NCBI GenBank assembly: GCA_024663395.1
Contig: JANFAH010000035.1
Span: 62,001 to 126,000, forward strand
Direction: 5' to 3'
Length of the DNA stretch: 64,000 nt
Origin: Pisolithus tinctorius
Lineage: Eukaryota; Basidiomycota; Agaricomycetes; Boletales; Pisolithaceae
Numbering within the stretch: position 1 is the first letter of the stretch; each line of letters starts with the position of its first letter. Both the position numbers and the translations under genes were made by a program. Positions 20,996 through 36,069 of the stretch are shown here, piece by piece. A model generated the notes under the pieces. The model saw nothing but the letters and a program-made list of their open reading frames with translations, was not told the DNA's origin and made no database searches.

Positions 20996-23075
20996 ATGGC
21001 TACTGAAGAAACGCCCCTACTCGCTGACGAGCAACAGCCTCTCACTCGTAGCGATGGTGGTGAGAGGGACGTATACGCCCGCTTCAGCAAGACGGAGAAA
21101 CGAATCATCGTAATAGTGGTATCGTTGGGTGGTCTTGTTCCCCGTGCGTACTACATAATACCATCAGTGCCTCCGACTTGTGATTTGTAGCTAAACTCTA
21201 TGGTACGTGTAGTCTTCGTGGGTGGCTCGTTCGTTCCGTCTATACCCCAAATCGCCAAAGATCTGCGGGCCTCTGGAGCAATAGTAAGGTAATCAGTAAT
21301 CCTTCCTTTTCTCAACCTACTGTCATTCAATTCAACTGTCCTCGACCTGTACACCTCCACAGTTTGGCGGTCAGCTTGGCAGTACTTGCGAATGCTTTCG
21401 GAGGACTCGTTTGGTCCGGCTACGCGTCCTTTTGTATGTCATCCTACTTCCATCATTCATTATCCGATTCGTTAATTCTCCTTTACCAGATGGAAGACGA
21501 CCAATGTATCTCTGGGGAATGCCGTTGATGGTTTTGGGGAGCATTGGTTCCGCATTTTCAACTAACATCGTAGTCCTTTTGTTTTGGCGGTTCGTTCAAG
21601 CATTCGGGTGTTCTGGGGGCATGTCTATCGGAGCAGCTGTCATCGGTGACATATACCGCCTTGAGGAGAGGGGAACTGCCATGGGAAGCTTTTTTGGTGT
21701 AAGTGTGCGTCGGCATGTAACCAACATCTGTTGCACTTCCTCTCTTCAGGCTAGTCTGTTTGGACTCGCTGTGTCCCCCTTAGCCGGGGGTGAGTCCTAT
21801 CTCGCTCATCTTAGGGTATCTAATGCGAGTACTTGCATAGGTACTGCCGCAGAGTACTGGTCGTGGCGTGGATTCCAAGTCGCTCTAGGTTTCTGGGGTC
21901 TGATCCAGATGGTGCTCATGTACTGGTTCCTTCCTGAAACTGCACACCCGGGCAAGCGAGGTATAGACAAACTAAAAGACAGAGATTCAAGAAAGAGGTT
22001 GGTATTGGTAAACCCATTCCAGAGTCTTGGCATGCTCAGGAGCCCTATTCTAATTTTGGTTGTAAGTGTTTTCGTAGCAGCCCTTGGAGATCATTGACCG
22101 GGTATGCATCAGACGGTGGCAAACACATTTGCTCTCATTACAGATTATGGTTCGTTGCTTCGTGTGTGCATGGGAATACTCTAATCGGTTTTTCGCCCTT
22201 AGTCCTGCTGGTTCCACTGGCTTACACAGTAGTATGTGGTACCCTTTTTAACTTACCGGTCGCCTATACAAGCTTTAGGGAGTTCGATACAACATCAAAA
22301 GCGAAACTTGGATTGGAGCATGTTTCCTTCCTAACGGATTTGGAAATATCCGTGAGTTTTTTCTTCTAGTCTACACTTGTTTTATAATCCATTTTAGTTG
22401 GCGCGCATATATCTGGGCGCTTGTCGGATGTCTTAGTCAAGAAATGGAGAGCGAAACGAAATGGGGTTTGGTGCCCCGAAGACCGGCTACGAGGCGTGTA
22501 TATCGGCGCTTTATTTCTCATGCCACTATCTGTGGGCCTTGCTGGTCTCGTGATGGCATATGTCGATGGACCGCTAGGGCTTACTATTACCCTAATATGT
22601 CTATTCGCGAATGGCGTGGGAGTACGTAACTTTCCATCTTCTGTGAATAGAGAAAAGAAACTCACATCTACATATTGCAGGTTGATATGGTGCTCACGCC
22701 GAATGGTTCGTATATTGTTGATCTGATGGGTGCACGGAGTGCAGAGGCAATGGCGGCCCTCACGTACGTACTCTCCTCTGCACATACCTCATGCTGGTAA
22801 CACAAGATACTATCAAATAGTGCCCTGAGATCTCTTCTGCTCGCCCCACTTTCTGCTTTGATCATACCCTCTATCGATTTGCTTGGTATTAGGGCAACTA
22901 ATGCCCTTGCCGCGCTTCTGGCACTCATTGGATACTTGTATGCAGATGTTCACTTTCGTTTCTTTGACGTGCGTTTCTGACGGGTTATTGTAGCATCTTT
23001 TGGTTGACAATACGATACGGTGACCAGATGCGAGCTTATGTAGATGTGGGATACGCAACTATAGAGAATCATTAG
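20996..23075 (+). CDS. MFS transporter, DHA1 (12-TM drug:H+ antiporter-like)
   Basis: Thirteen exons: 20996-21143, 21213-21288, 21363-21433, 21490-21698, 21750-21789, 21841-22061, 22113-22149, 22203-22231, 22279-22351, 22398-22621, 22681-22763, 22821-22937, 22994-23075, giving 469 residues. The frame closes only with these splices. After a cytosolic N-terminus (MATEETPLLADEQQPLTRS) come about 12 hydrophobic segments. The loop 2-3 motif A is present as GYASFYGRRPMYLWG, TM4 carries the MFS motif RFVQAFGCSGGMSIGAAVIGD, and a second PETAHPGKRG motif precedes the central loop. The acidic di-Leu-like N-terminus is common in vacuolar or plasma membrane MFS proteins. The substrate cannot be told from sequence; DHA1 relatives export drugs, polyamines or organic acids. 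The ATG at 20996 is preferred to an upstream one at 20930 because homology starts there. Confidence 0.88.
22255..22267. repeat. Half-palindrome ACCGGTCGCCTAT in a transporter intron
   Basis: Thirteen bases match the right arm of the 5249-5270 palindrome of the zinc-finger/helicase gene exactly. They lie inside the 47-bp intron 22232-22278 of the DHA1 gene. The left arm is absent. It may be a decayed copy or chance. Confidence 0.3.
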
Positions 23076-23428
23076 GATCGTGAAGGCCCTACATAGAAAA
23101 TAGCAAACCGTTTGCCGACCTGAAAAATGGTGTGAATCGACTGACCTGACTTCGCTGGGCACAGCCACGGCCCAGTAAGAGAAGCGTTTCAGCATGGGCG
23201 GCAACCTCTGTTGGCAGGGTTCAGGGGGCAAGAAGGCGTCTGCATTCGTGTGACTTGGTGCGAAACTGACATAACATTGCGAAAATAATGGAGTACAGAA
23301 CGTCCAACAGAAACTTCCAATGACAGGTGGGGTCGTGGTATTACGTAATATGCAATAGCCCTCTCGATGGATTACACAGTTACCACCCATATTGACAGAC
23401 AAGGTTTCTAGCAGTTCACAACTCTATA
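23076..23428. other. Intergenic, promoter of the RAP1-like gene
   Basis: 353 bp between the transporter stop and the RAP1-like ATG on the same strand. No extra gene or repeat is visible. Confidence 0.4.
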
Positions 23429-25840
23429 ATGACCCGCAGCGCCGCTTCCGCCGAACGTGATGGTGGCGAAGGTATCTTCCTCAAGGATGGTAAACCTGTT
23501 CGGTTTTATTTCCACGAGAGCGCCAAGGAAGGTGTTAATGGGATCACGGAGGACATTGTGGCAAGTTAAGCACAAATTCGCTCCTTTGCTCTCACCTGAT
23601 GTCGTCGTATCTCCCTAGACCAATGGCGGCCTGGTCGTCAAAGACGACCGCAATGCAGATGTTGTTTTAGTGGATGAAGAGGCTGATGTCGATATTATCC
23701 GACGAAGGTACTACTCGAGCGAAGAGCCCCACAGACGCCGGATATTTGTCGAGCGCCGTGGGTTTGTGCGGCGTTGCGTGCGTAATGGAATTTACGAGCA
23801 TTACAACCCCCACCGGAGAGAGGGAATGCCTGGTCCCCGACCTTTGATGAACGGCGGACGCGTGTAGGTGTTCATCTTTGTCGAAGCATTTCACTTGTTT
23901 TAATTTATCAATTGTCGACCACCATTTTCCCAAACCATGCTTGCAGACGCGTTGATTTTACACGAGAGGATGATAAACATCTCGCTTTTTACCTTGCTAC
24001 CATATTCCCGGTCGAGGAGGCAGGTGGCCGGCTGGGTAACGTTCATTATAAAGAACTTGTACAATTGGTGCGTATAATGTCCTACTTTCCTCCTATTTAT
24101 GCGTTATGTTATGTGAGATTGACTACTACGCACGGGAAGGCACAATACCCTGACTATAGTTGGGCAGCTCGCCATACTTGGCATTCGTGGCGTGAGCGGT
24201 ATAAAAAGAATAGAGCTTATTTTGATCCGATGATTGCAAAGGCTGCGGATAGCTTGCAAGATGGTCATGGTCATGGCCACGAGCATCGCTCGCGAATGTA
24301 TCGGATCCGTGGCAAGCTACTCAACCTCGAAGGCGAGGATGAGGAGGAAGAGGCAAGCGCCGGGGAGAATGCTGCCGGAGCTGCACGAGAATGCTTGCGC
24401 CAGAATGAGGACGAACTCATTGCTTTTCAAGCCGAGGAAGAGGATCCGCCGGGAGGGAAAACGATGGTTGGCGCTAGGGTTCGGCTCCCGGGGAAGCATG
24501 GTCGTTCAGGGTCTGACGCGCACAATTATGAAATGGTGTCACCAAGGAAGCGAGTGCGCGTGTCTCTACCTACGTCTTCTAAATCCCAAACAAGCCGCAC
24601 GAGCGATATCGAACGCGGGCATCGACATGGTGGACAAGAAAATGTCCTCGACATTGACAGGGATTCGTCACGATCATTGCAAAGTGAGGAAGATCTCTTT
24701 GGTGGTTATGATACACCAGAGTAAGCATCTATTTCATTTTCTCCTACTGTATCTAGGTTTCTGACGACATTTCGAAATTGCAGTACGCCTGCACCACATT
24801 CTCCTGTGTTGAATGGGATCGAAGCCACACCAGAGTTGACACAACGCACGTTGGTCGGGTCGCCCCATGGAACAGCACGCAGAAAGGAACAGGATATTTC
24901 ACGTACATCAGGGCCGGGGCAGGAACCACCCCCGACTTCGCAGGTAACCTTAGTTGCAGCGCAAGAAATCACAATTGAAGAAAAAAGATGGCCGGAGGAC
25001 GTCAACGACATAGCACAAGCCCGACATATTCAAGAGGTTGCGAACGACGATGCTCGAAGTTGGAGCGCAGCCAGCCGTCCTCGACGACGCGGAGCGATAC
25101 CCGAACCTCCACTGGATGCACCTGCTCGCAACACCAGAGCGAGGTCGAAGTCTGCTGAACCGCAACTTGTTGTCCGGACTGCTGGCGGAAGTAAAAGCAG
25201 ACGAAAGGGCAGACGAAAAGAATTGGAATTTGTACCAGAAGATCAAGAAGCACTTCCAACGTTCGCAAGGGGTCAAACTTTTTCTGCGAAGGACATATTT
25301 GAGGACGAGAGGATAGTGGAGGGTTTGTTGGAAGGCGAAGCAAGCAGCATTCTAAGCAGCAGTATCGAAGAATCACCCCCATTACCCCCTTTCCAAGACA
25401 TTAAACTCGGTGGCGATGAACTGTTGGATCCGGACGATGCAGAAACTCACGACAATCTCCAGCAATCATCCCGCCCATCACATCCTCCAGAAGAGAACGA
25501 TGACGATGCTAAATTCTCGCAGTCCTCTGACGATTCTATGCTGAAAGTTCAAGAACATGACGCCGAGATTGAAGAGAAAATGGAAAGACTGAGGCGTGCA
25601 CGGTTAACCCTGCCTATACAGAATACTCCCTCAGACGCTCGTCGGCAGCCGCGGGGGCGTAGCGTCAATAGCTTCCCCACACCTGCCACCCCGAGGCGTG
25701 GTGAGCATTCTCAAAAAGTGAGATTTCCGAGTCCTGGAACGGAAGCGAGGGAGGTCATAGATCGGAGGAATCGGGAGAAGAGGAAGCAGCCGTATATCCC
25801 ACCAACGGGGTCGCGGGCTGCTGCGCTGCTGCAAGGCTGA
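23429..25840 (+). CDS. RAP1: Rap1-like telomere protein (BRCT-like plus Myb domain)
   Basis: Five exons: 23429-23560, 23619-23863, 23947-24067, 24140-24720, 24784-25840, giving 711 residues. The N-terminal 100 residues form a Rap1-type BRCT: GIFLKDGKPVRFYFHESA, TNGGLVVKDDRNADVVLVDE and a helix ending RRRIFVERRGFVRRCV. Residues about 125-185 are a single Myb domain: RVDFTREDDKHLAFYLA, GRLGNVHYKELVQL, then SWAARHTWHSWRERYKKN. The remaining 500 residues are disordered, acidic and Arg-rich; I do not see a clear C-terminal RCT domain. In fission yeast and animals, Rap1 is held at telomeres through a TRF protein; in budding yeast it binds DNA through two Mybs. One Myb suggests indirect or weak DNA binding. 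Intron 1 has a GC donor (GTG|GCAAGT). A TTAGGG dimer lies 33 bp after the stop. Confidence 0.85.
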
Positions 25841-25872
25841 GGAAATAATAGTCATTGTGTAATAATCAGAGG

Positions 25873-25886
25873 TAGGGTTAGGGTTT
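25873..25886. promoter_or_regulatory. Telomere-like TAGGGTTAGGGTTT between RAP1 and PRP4
   Basis: Two telomeric repeats lie 33 bp after the RAP1-like stop and about 200 bp upstream of the PRP4 kinase ATG. They could sit in the RAP1 3' UTR or act in the PRP4 promoter. Function is inferred only. Confidence 0.5.
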
Positions 25887-26088
25887 ATGCACGGACCACG
25901 AATTTTGTCACGTGATTTCCCTTAAATAAACTCAAAACTCGCCTACTCGTTCGAGGCCAGCTTCACCGCAGCGAACTTCAAACTCGTCAAACATTATCAT
26001 ATTTTCACTTTCTAACAGTACTTCACTTACTGGTATCCATCTTTTCTTCATCGTGCGGCTGTAAACCCAAGTTTTATCGCTGAAGGAG

Positions 26089-28704
<2,616 letters not shown>

Positions 28705-29678
28705 GATAGCAGGGCTGCACCTCACTTTGGCCTTCTCGGTAGTGTTCACCCGTGTATTTTTATACATCCTTTTACTCTTTGATGGGTTATCTCAGCTGAC
28801 TGCTGGTGCGAATGAAGTGACGCAAGGCATGTTGCATCAACCGTCGTCAAGAGGTATGTGATCTACGTGTCTAACTTACATATGTTATGGGAGGCAGGTG
28901 TGGTGGTTTCTCCCAACTACGACGTCTCCTGTTTCGCTTCTGTGAGTGCGAAAGAGGGCGAAGCCACAGCGGACTCCCAAGAACACGATATCGAACGGTG
29001 AAGCTAAGGTGTTGATACTTGCAACATACGGTGAATTGCTTCCCTTTCTGACTTGAAGGGCTGCGCATGGGGAGTCTGGGGAAAGGATAATGAACTCGGG
29101 CTCAACCTCCTGATCGTACAGAAGACTGCAAGGGAAGAAATACGGTATGTGTTCGGAGATTGCGAGGGTTGAACGCGTCATGATTTGTTGCCTCGTCACG
29201 ACGCAGCACCAGTAGGATAACCTGCTTGAATTGATCTGTAGCCTCGCAGAGTACAACTCGGCATGGAGGCTGATCGAGGCTATAACTTGAAGGCCCTTCC
29301 GTTTTCTATACAGGGTATATTCCCAGCCAAATCATTCTTTTGTAGTATGCTGACGCAAAATTACTGTAAACCTGAGTTCAGACGCCAGGTGGCATCGATT
29401 ATCCCCATTCCAACTGGTGATTAGTTCGGTTATGTATATGTAAGGATGCTGTTGAATTATCAACTGCAACAAGGCCTCTCAACAAACATGAATCGTTAGT
29501 GATTGGTTGTTTTAAAAAGCGAGGAAAGTATATAATTACAGCGAAGGTATGCGATGATATGTACGCGTACTATATGAGTGGCATGATGTTGTATCCGTAA
29601 CCTTGCTACTCTGTCAATAGTATAAAATAATCCTACGAAAGAATACCACCATAAGGCCATTGAGGGTCATAAAAATCG
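28705..29678. other. Intergenic between convergent PRP4 and shugoshin
   Basis: A 970-bp convergent interval holding the 3' ends of both genes. Minus-strand frames at 28871-29256 lack domain content and probably arise by chance. No repeats seen. Confidence 0.4.
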
Positions 29679-31683
29679 TCATGCAGCAAGGCTGTGTCGT
29701 CGTGCGTCGTCAACTTCAGGCGTCGTGCGGAAGTTGCTGCCGCTCTGAGTGCTTCGGCGCCGACTGTCAACGTTTACCCAGTGTGCTGAACTAAAACCGT
29801 ATTCGGCGTCTGCTTGAGCACCATCGCTTTCGTCGTCGTCATCGTCAAGTGGCACATAAGGCCGGGACTTTCCACGCTTTACAGGTAGCGGCGTTAATGA
29901 AGAGCTCGATGAAAGTGGTAGCTTAGGGACGGATGCCTTGGATTCGGAAGGCCCGCCTAGCCCTGTCTCATCACCTCTCAGACTGGAAGAGATTCGTTTT
30001 TTCGGAACCGAAGTGACCGGAGGAGGTACAGGATCAGGTTTCCGCATCTTGCTGGAAATAAGATCTTGTTAGTGATGACAGGACGCGGATAACTTGCTTG
30101 GATTACTCACGTGTTTAGTTTTGGTTCGGCATAGTTGACGCTCTTGCGTACCCTTCTCTCGCGACCGTTCGCAAGAACTTCGGGATCTAAGGTCGTTGCT
30201 GCCTCTTGCGGGATTGGGCTAGAACTGCGGGGGGATGGCAGCTGAGATACTTGTGGCGTGGTCGCAGGAGTGGTGAATGTTGACAAGAAAGTCCTTGAAG
30301 TAGCCGCCGAAGTTGCTGCAGATGTCGGCACGGCACCCTCATCATCCGGAGTGCGCTGTCGGTCGCGATCTATAGAGGTCAGCGTTGACAACGTCAATGA
30401 ACTACGTACAAGACAGTATACGTACCAGATGTATTGATGTCTAATGGGGGTAACGCGTCGCGACCCCTAGGCGAGTTCGTGACGTCCTTCAGCCCTGATA
30501 ATCCATCCTCGCGACGCCTTTTCCTCTCCTTTGTTCTCGACGAGGAGCCGCCATCTGTGTCGTCGGGAGTAAGCTCCCTCTCTACCTGCCGTGACTTCTT
30601 CTCTTTTTTCTCCTTCCTCGGCTTTGGCACATAGTCATTATCGTCCACCAGGACCGATCCCTGATCCATCATACTCTCGGCCCGTCTCTCTTCATCATCT
30701 TCAGCCAGTCCAGCTTGCCTACGTATAGGAGATCCGAATGCGGGGCTGGCAGCTCGGGGGGGTATCAACCCTTCCGGTCGTTCCGATTGCATAGATGTGC
30801 CAACATTGGTGTTGACGGATAACAAGCCACTCTGTCTTCTGCCTTTGCGTCTAAGAGAGGCTTCCTTTTCCATGAAGTTGACATGAAGAGGGGCCGGTAG
30901 TGGTGGCGTGGAGTCACGACGAGCATCTACAGGTAAACTGGACGCTGTCTCCCTATCTCGCGCAGACCGATAAGACTTAGAGGGAGTGGTAAGAGAATTT
31001 TTCTTCATTTGTTCATCCTCTTCTGATGCTAATTCGTCGTCCTCAATGATCCCAGCAATGTTGGGAGCGCGGGAGAGTCGTGGCATTACTGGGGAGGCAT
31101 TCGGATCGAGGACGGGACGACGAGCCTTGGGGACAGGTTTAGATGCCAGATTTGGTGAAGGACCAGAAACCATTCCAAATGACTGTCTCAGTAATCCGAG
31201 ATGTTTAGAGAGACCGGATGTCTTAGAAGTGAGCGGTTGTCAAAACCAACATGCCACTACGATGGAACGAAGGGGAACATTACCGCAGCCTCTGCATCTG
31301 CAAGGATCTTCCGCGATTTTTCCTGCTCCTTCTTCAATTGCGCAGCAAGGGCGATTTCAGAAGCTCTGAGTCTGAGGTTCTCCACGTAGAGTGTTGATAT
31401 TTGTGCCTGAAGTTCTTCAACCCGTACACTGAGAGTGGAATTAAGTCTGTCGATATGTCCCCAACGTCAGACCTTGGACGATTGAAGGGACGCAGATGCA
31501 GACTCACTTGGTGATGTGCTTGTTTGCAAGAAGGAATTTCTTCTTGACTGCCACCGAACTTTAGCTCCCCAAATCGCAACCCTCCCCCTCCCCGATTCAT
31601 ATGGACCACTTACAGTTCTCAAACTCGGTCAACGCATCGTTCTGCCTGTTATTCAGCGAGACCTTTGAGTCTCGCCTGCTCAT
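29679..31683 (-). CDS. SGO1: Shugoshin, centromeric cohesin protector
   Basis: Six exons: 31683-31614, 31547-31508, 31446-31284, 31221-30426, 30369-30111, 30051-29679, giving 566 residues with exact frame closure. The N-terminus (MSRRDSKVSLNNRQNDALTE) leads into a parallel coiled coil with FLLANKHITKLNSTLSVRVE and ISTLYVENLRLRASEIALAA, the homodimer and PP2A-binding region of shugoshins. The C-terminal basic shugoshin motif is RERRVRKSVNYAEPKLNTKM, split by intron 5; in other species it binds phosphorylated H2A at centromeres. Between them lies a disordered Ser/Pro/Arg-rich region. The tail ends in an acidic cluster (VPLDDDDDES). Predicted role: protection of centromeric cohesin in meiosis I and chromosome biorientation. 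The two first exons are very short (70 and 40 bp), as in related genes. Intact. Confidence 0.93.
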
Positions 31684-31915
31684 CGTGAGCGGCGTCGTCG
31701 AGGGTGCGGCCGTGTATGGCAGTGGCTGTTCGTAATTGTGGTCACTCCGACCACGCGCTGATATCGAACGGAGGTCACGTGGTCAAGAACACTCCATTTG
31801 ACACAGGTGTCGCCCCGTGTTCTTTGAGCTTGCCTTGTATGGCGAATGCTCCATTACTGCAATATAGTACTCATAAATCAAACCAGGTATACAGGGGCTT
31901 GTGAAGCAACACATG

Positions 31916-33777
31916 TCAAGTTCCCGGTTCCTCATACGCGTCATCAACCGTATTCACGTCCTTTAACCAGTTGTTAAAGTCGACATCCTTCTCCAGTAGT
32001 TCAGTGACACGATCGACATGCTTCTCTATGTTAAATTGAGAGCTGTACCCCATCCCCAAGGGGTCACTGCTCGTAGGGCCAAAGGCCTTTGGTCCGTTTT
32101 GAGTAGACGTGTGGGGCGGTCGAAAGGTGTCGGGTTCATCTGCAAGACAAAGAATGGCGTTTTCCGGGGAATGTAGTAGTAAGTTTCGGTTTGATACGGG
32201 GGAAGCGGATGGGGACGAGGCATGTGAGGAAAAATATGATTTTGTCGGTGACGGAACTTTCGGAGTAGTGGATCCTGCCTCGACTCTGTGCGTGGAAGCT
32301 GGTGCGGGTGCTATAAATGCCTCAGAAGCTGCAGACCGTCGTGTCTCGCCTGGCGGTGCTTTCCAGACGTCCGCCTCATGGGCGGGGGATCGGGCAACAA
32401 TTTCATCTTCAAAACCAGCTGGGGGTGTCACTCGGAAGGGAGCTGTCCGTTTCTTAGTCTGTGTGGTGGGGGGCTCAATCGGAACATCTGATGGAAATGG
32501 ATGAAGGGGATGCAGTAATTGCGGAGTGTCAAATTGTGGCGAATGGGATAACACGTTGGCTGCACGGGGTTCTTGCCCGATATGATCTTGCACGGGAGGA
32601 GTCGACGGAGATGGCGTTGACGATGACGGTGGAAGGGGCAATATCGGTGGTGGTTTCATTCTTGCTGAGAGTCCTGGTGCTCTTTGCGGAGGAGTCGAAG
32701 TACTTAATTGCGACGGGAAGGATGGCGGAAGATATGGCTAATGCGACAGCAGCGGGAAGTTAGCAACGACAATGAGTATAATACAGAACGCCACACCATT
32801 TCAGGGTAGTCGTTAATCTTCGGCTTAGTGCCAGCCGTAAGGCCTGTTTTACGGGTGCCGTTGGAATCAACAACCACGATTTTACCACCGCGTGTATCCC
32901 CGACATCACCGGTAGATCTCTGGGCAGTATATGTCACCCTCGAATCCCCGAGACCCACGAGATTGTTGGAAACAGGATAACCAAGAGGGGGCCTCCTTTC
33001 CCCCTTCCCATCAAGAGTGCCGGCGGCTCGTTTCACAACGGGAAAGTTGAGTGAAGAACTGGTCTTCTCTCTAACTGAAGGTTTCCCCTTTGGGACCGAG
33101 CTGTCGACGTTCGTCTTCAAGGGCGCCTGAGGCCGTTCGAATTCCGGCACAGAGCCTGGAACGATCGTCGCCTGCCATTTGCTGACCTTCTCTTTTGCCT
33201 TCCGGATTGTCTCTTGAGACACGGTGGATACACCCTGTTCGAACACCTCATCTTGACATGGCATAGTCGAATTCGCACGGGCAAGATTACTCGCGCTAGA
33301 TTGTTGGAACGCCGGGACGCTACGTCCTTGTTGCGACGCCGCCAGCTTCTTTAGCCTTCTGGCTTCCTCCCTTTTCTTCTCCAATACAAACCAATCCTCC
33401 TCCGTTTCTGGCAAGATCCATTCCACATTTTCTCCAAGCACCCTTTGACCATCCCCGGAAAGTGGATGATAGCGACCTTTCACACACCCCATCCTCAATT
33501 GTTCGCTTAGATTCGTCCACAAACCATTAGACGGTTCACCCTTCGCATCATAGAATGCCTCCCTCACCCTCTCCCTCAAATGGGAGACCCTTTCTTCGAA
33601 ATTTGGGGAGCTAGGTCGCGAAGGGGGTGACAACTCCTCGCCTTGAGTCGAGAGAAATAAGTGAACGTCGCGTAAAACATCAGCGTATCTTTGTGTGTTC
33701 TGTGCGGAGGTGTATGAATTCCTTCGTGAAGGATTGCCCCGTCCACGGAGAGAGGGAAAAACAGGCGTATATAACGA
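31916..33777 (-). CDS. Hypothetical protein, Pro/Ser-rich, 600 residues
   Basis: Two exons, 33777-32797 and 32737-31916, joined in phase 0 across a 59-bp intron (donor GTGTGG, acceptor TTAG). The ATG at 33777 (MSLYTPVFPSLRGRG) is preferred; one five codons earlier also exists. Residues about 25-130 look ordered, with helical segments (TQRYADVLRDVHLFLSTQG, VSHLRERVREAFYDA) and a WILPETEEDWFVLEKKREEA stretch that ends in a charged helix. The centre is disordered. The C-terminus ends with a further ordered helix pair, FNIEKHVDRVTELLEKDVDF then NNWLKDVNTVDD. No known domain recognised. It lies 233 bp upstream of shugoshin in the same direction. Confidence 0.7.
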
Positions 33778-35514
33778 CATTTCGAGTCGCAAACCTTATC
33801 GTGACTGAAGACACCAATGATCGATCTGCGATGGCAATTCACAGAGCCTAGATATATGGGAAACCAATCGTCAGCCCACCATTGAGCCAGAAGTCAAGAC
33901 GTTCGCCGACCTACCGGAATGCCTGTAGTGGTCAGGTTGCACCAGTGAATCCAACGATAACGAACCATTTGCCACAATGTCCCAAATAGCATGTAATTAC
34001 ATAATCCCAGCCTCTCAGCTTCCTACCTTCTTACCACTATACCTGTAAAATCGATGGACTAGCTTTGTGCTATGTTCCACTCAGGCCTTTTCTTTATGTA
34101 TGGAGCTGAACAACTTGAAACACGAGAATTTCCAATGTGGTAACGTGCTTCTGGCACAGGTGCTCATACTACCATTCCTCAATCATGCCGTAATGTAACT
34201 ATCGGCACATTCTCCAAGGCCGTGAAGGATCAGATCGTGGCACGCCTGCTCACGTATTTCACCAGTCACAGGAATTGATGCAAGAAAGATCACATGAACG
34301 ATGGCGTGGTGGTCAGCTCAGTGAGATCACCGGAGTTTACTGGGCATCCCAGTGGGTTACTTATACTGCTCACTACTGCAATAGTTCTTGGGGAACGTAT
34401 TTAGGATGCCCCCGATATCTGTCTCCGAACTACGACAACGATTTGCAGAGGCATGCAGTGTCAGATCTGAAGATCTGACAAAACTACGAAGTACTGCTTG
34501 TCCAAGGAACAGGTGAGCTTATACACTCACCTCAGCACCGTTTCCGAGCATGGGTGCCAAAGACACTGGTATTCTTTGGGATGGTGGAATCTAAGTGAGT
34601 TGACTGGAGTATGAATTCAAGGCCCGTGTGTTGCTGTTGCACAGGGGGTGACATGGTAGCGGGACACCGGGCACCGTGGTGGAACTCGCACTACATCAGC
34701 ATGTTGATGGGGGGCGAGCGTGACAAAGAACCTGCCCACCAACCTGCACGGAGCAATACCCCTTTTTTTTGCCCACCAGAGGGATCGTTGGCAGCCATGG
34801 TTACCCAGAACAGACACAACAATTAATCTTCATTTCGTCTCTATCAAACGTTTAGCCCGGCGCTGCTCGTACCAATCACTGAACGGCTGATCTGCAGGCG
34901 TGTTCAGACAAACCTAGACACACCTTTTTGAATATCAACACAGAAATGTTATGACTACAGTCCACACGCAACGAGCTGGGAGAGAAGGCATTGGCTTGAT
35001 ATGTGGTAGTGTCGGACAGGAACTCAGCGAATGAATTCATCCTTAGTCTCGGGCAGCACTGACAACATGTTGCAGCTCTCACGGATGATCAATAACGGCC
35101 CCATCTGCGCGAAGTTCAAACCGTACTTATATCTCATTTTGGGGATTTCTTTGCTTGTTCCACTCACATACGAGCAAAAATTCTAGGTGGAATCTGACAG
35201 AAAACAGTCTAACGTTTTGGAGGTAGTTGCAGAGGTTATCCCGCTTGCAGGTATATATTTGGAGTTCTCTAAAAAGAAACAAAAAAGAGAATCCCATGCT
35301 ACACTACTCTCGCTCCTTTGATTTATCGTGCCAATTCACCTACGCGAGGGTACACAATCGATATACGGGCCGGTTAACCCAAACACGGCAGTGACAGACA
35401 CCATATCAGCCACCAGTCTTGCCGCTGGTGCTTGAATTGTGCAGGTGTCATGAACGCGGACCAGTGACATAACCACAATCACTGATGATGGCGCGGATTG
35501 GCAGGGTAGTCAAC
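33778..35514. other. Long intergenic region, no gene supported
   Basis: 1.7 kb without a frame I would defend. Short overlapping frames on both strands at 34611-34826 have no consistent composition. The left part should hold the promoter of the 600-residue gene; the right part is the 3' flank of the small basic gene. Confidence 0.4.
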
Positions 35515-36069
35515 TCATGCGAACGTGACTTTCTTGCGTGGTGTAGTTCCTGAAGGTCCTGGAATGGCGACTCTCGCCGTTGATGCACGAGCCTCATCCC
35601 ACTTCGATCGTTCTTTTCGAGACCTCCCCTTTTCCTTTTTCGACCGTGCGCGTTGTTGTGCGATCATCGCCTTAGCCTTTTCCTTGATAAGTCCAAGCGT
35701 GCTGGTTAGCGTACATTGGAATGGATCAAGCCGAATCATTGGATTACCAGCCTGCTTTTTTTGTCGTTTCTACGATGTTGACGGCCAGATCGACTTGTAG
35801 GTTCCTAAGCATATGTGTGAATGAACCTCCTTGCCATCACATCGCGCCGGACCTACCTGTGTCTGGCGGTGCTTGTCTACCTTTCGCAATGCCTTGCCCT
35901 CCTCTGTATCAGCTATCGATAGCGCTAGGCTAAGGCCATCCTAAAGGAGGATCTGTGTTCGTAAAGAACCGGCGTGGTGGCGTCACGTGTAACGCATACT
36001 GACCATGCCATGCTCATAGAAGGTTTTCGCTCTCTTCCCCTTTTCCAGGAGTTTTCCTAATTTCGGCAT
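35515..36069 (-). CDS. Small basic conserved-looking protein
   Basis: Three exons (36069-36004, 35940-35857, 35751-35515) yield 128 residues in frame: MPKLGKLLEKGKRAKTFYEH, then GLSLALSIADTEEGKALRKV, then IRLDPFQCTLTSTLGLIKEK and a highly basic tail (RARSKKEKGRSRKERSK) ending TTPRKKVTFA. Intron 2 (35856-35752) is 105 bp. A shorter intron would add VDLAVNIVETTKKAG but runs into a stop, so I prefer the longer one. The true start may be further upstream, since plausible exon-like sequence (IFLKYTARKAAR near 36240, minus strand) precedes it. Lys/Arg-rich composition suggests a nuclear, nucleolar or ribosome-associated role, but I do not recognise the family. Confidence 0.5.

Noticed and set aside
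24806..25011. Separate gene starting at the Met within the last RAP1 exon
   Set aside because: The frame continues from exon 4 through a good intron (24721-24783), so this is the C-terminal exon of the RAP1-like gene.
35756..35762. Possible frameshift at a T7 run in the small basic gene
   Set aside because: A 105-bp intron (35856-35752) joins the flanking exons in frame, so no frameshift is needed.
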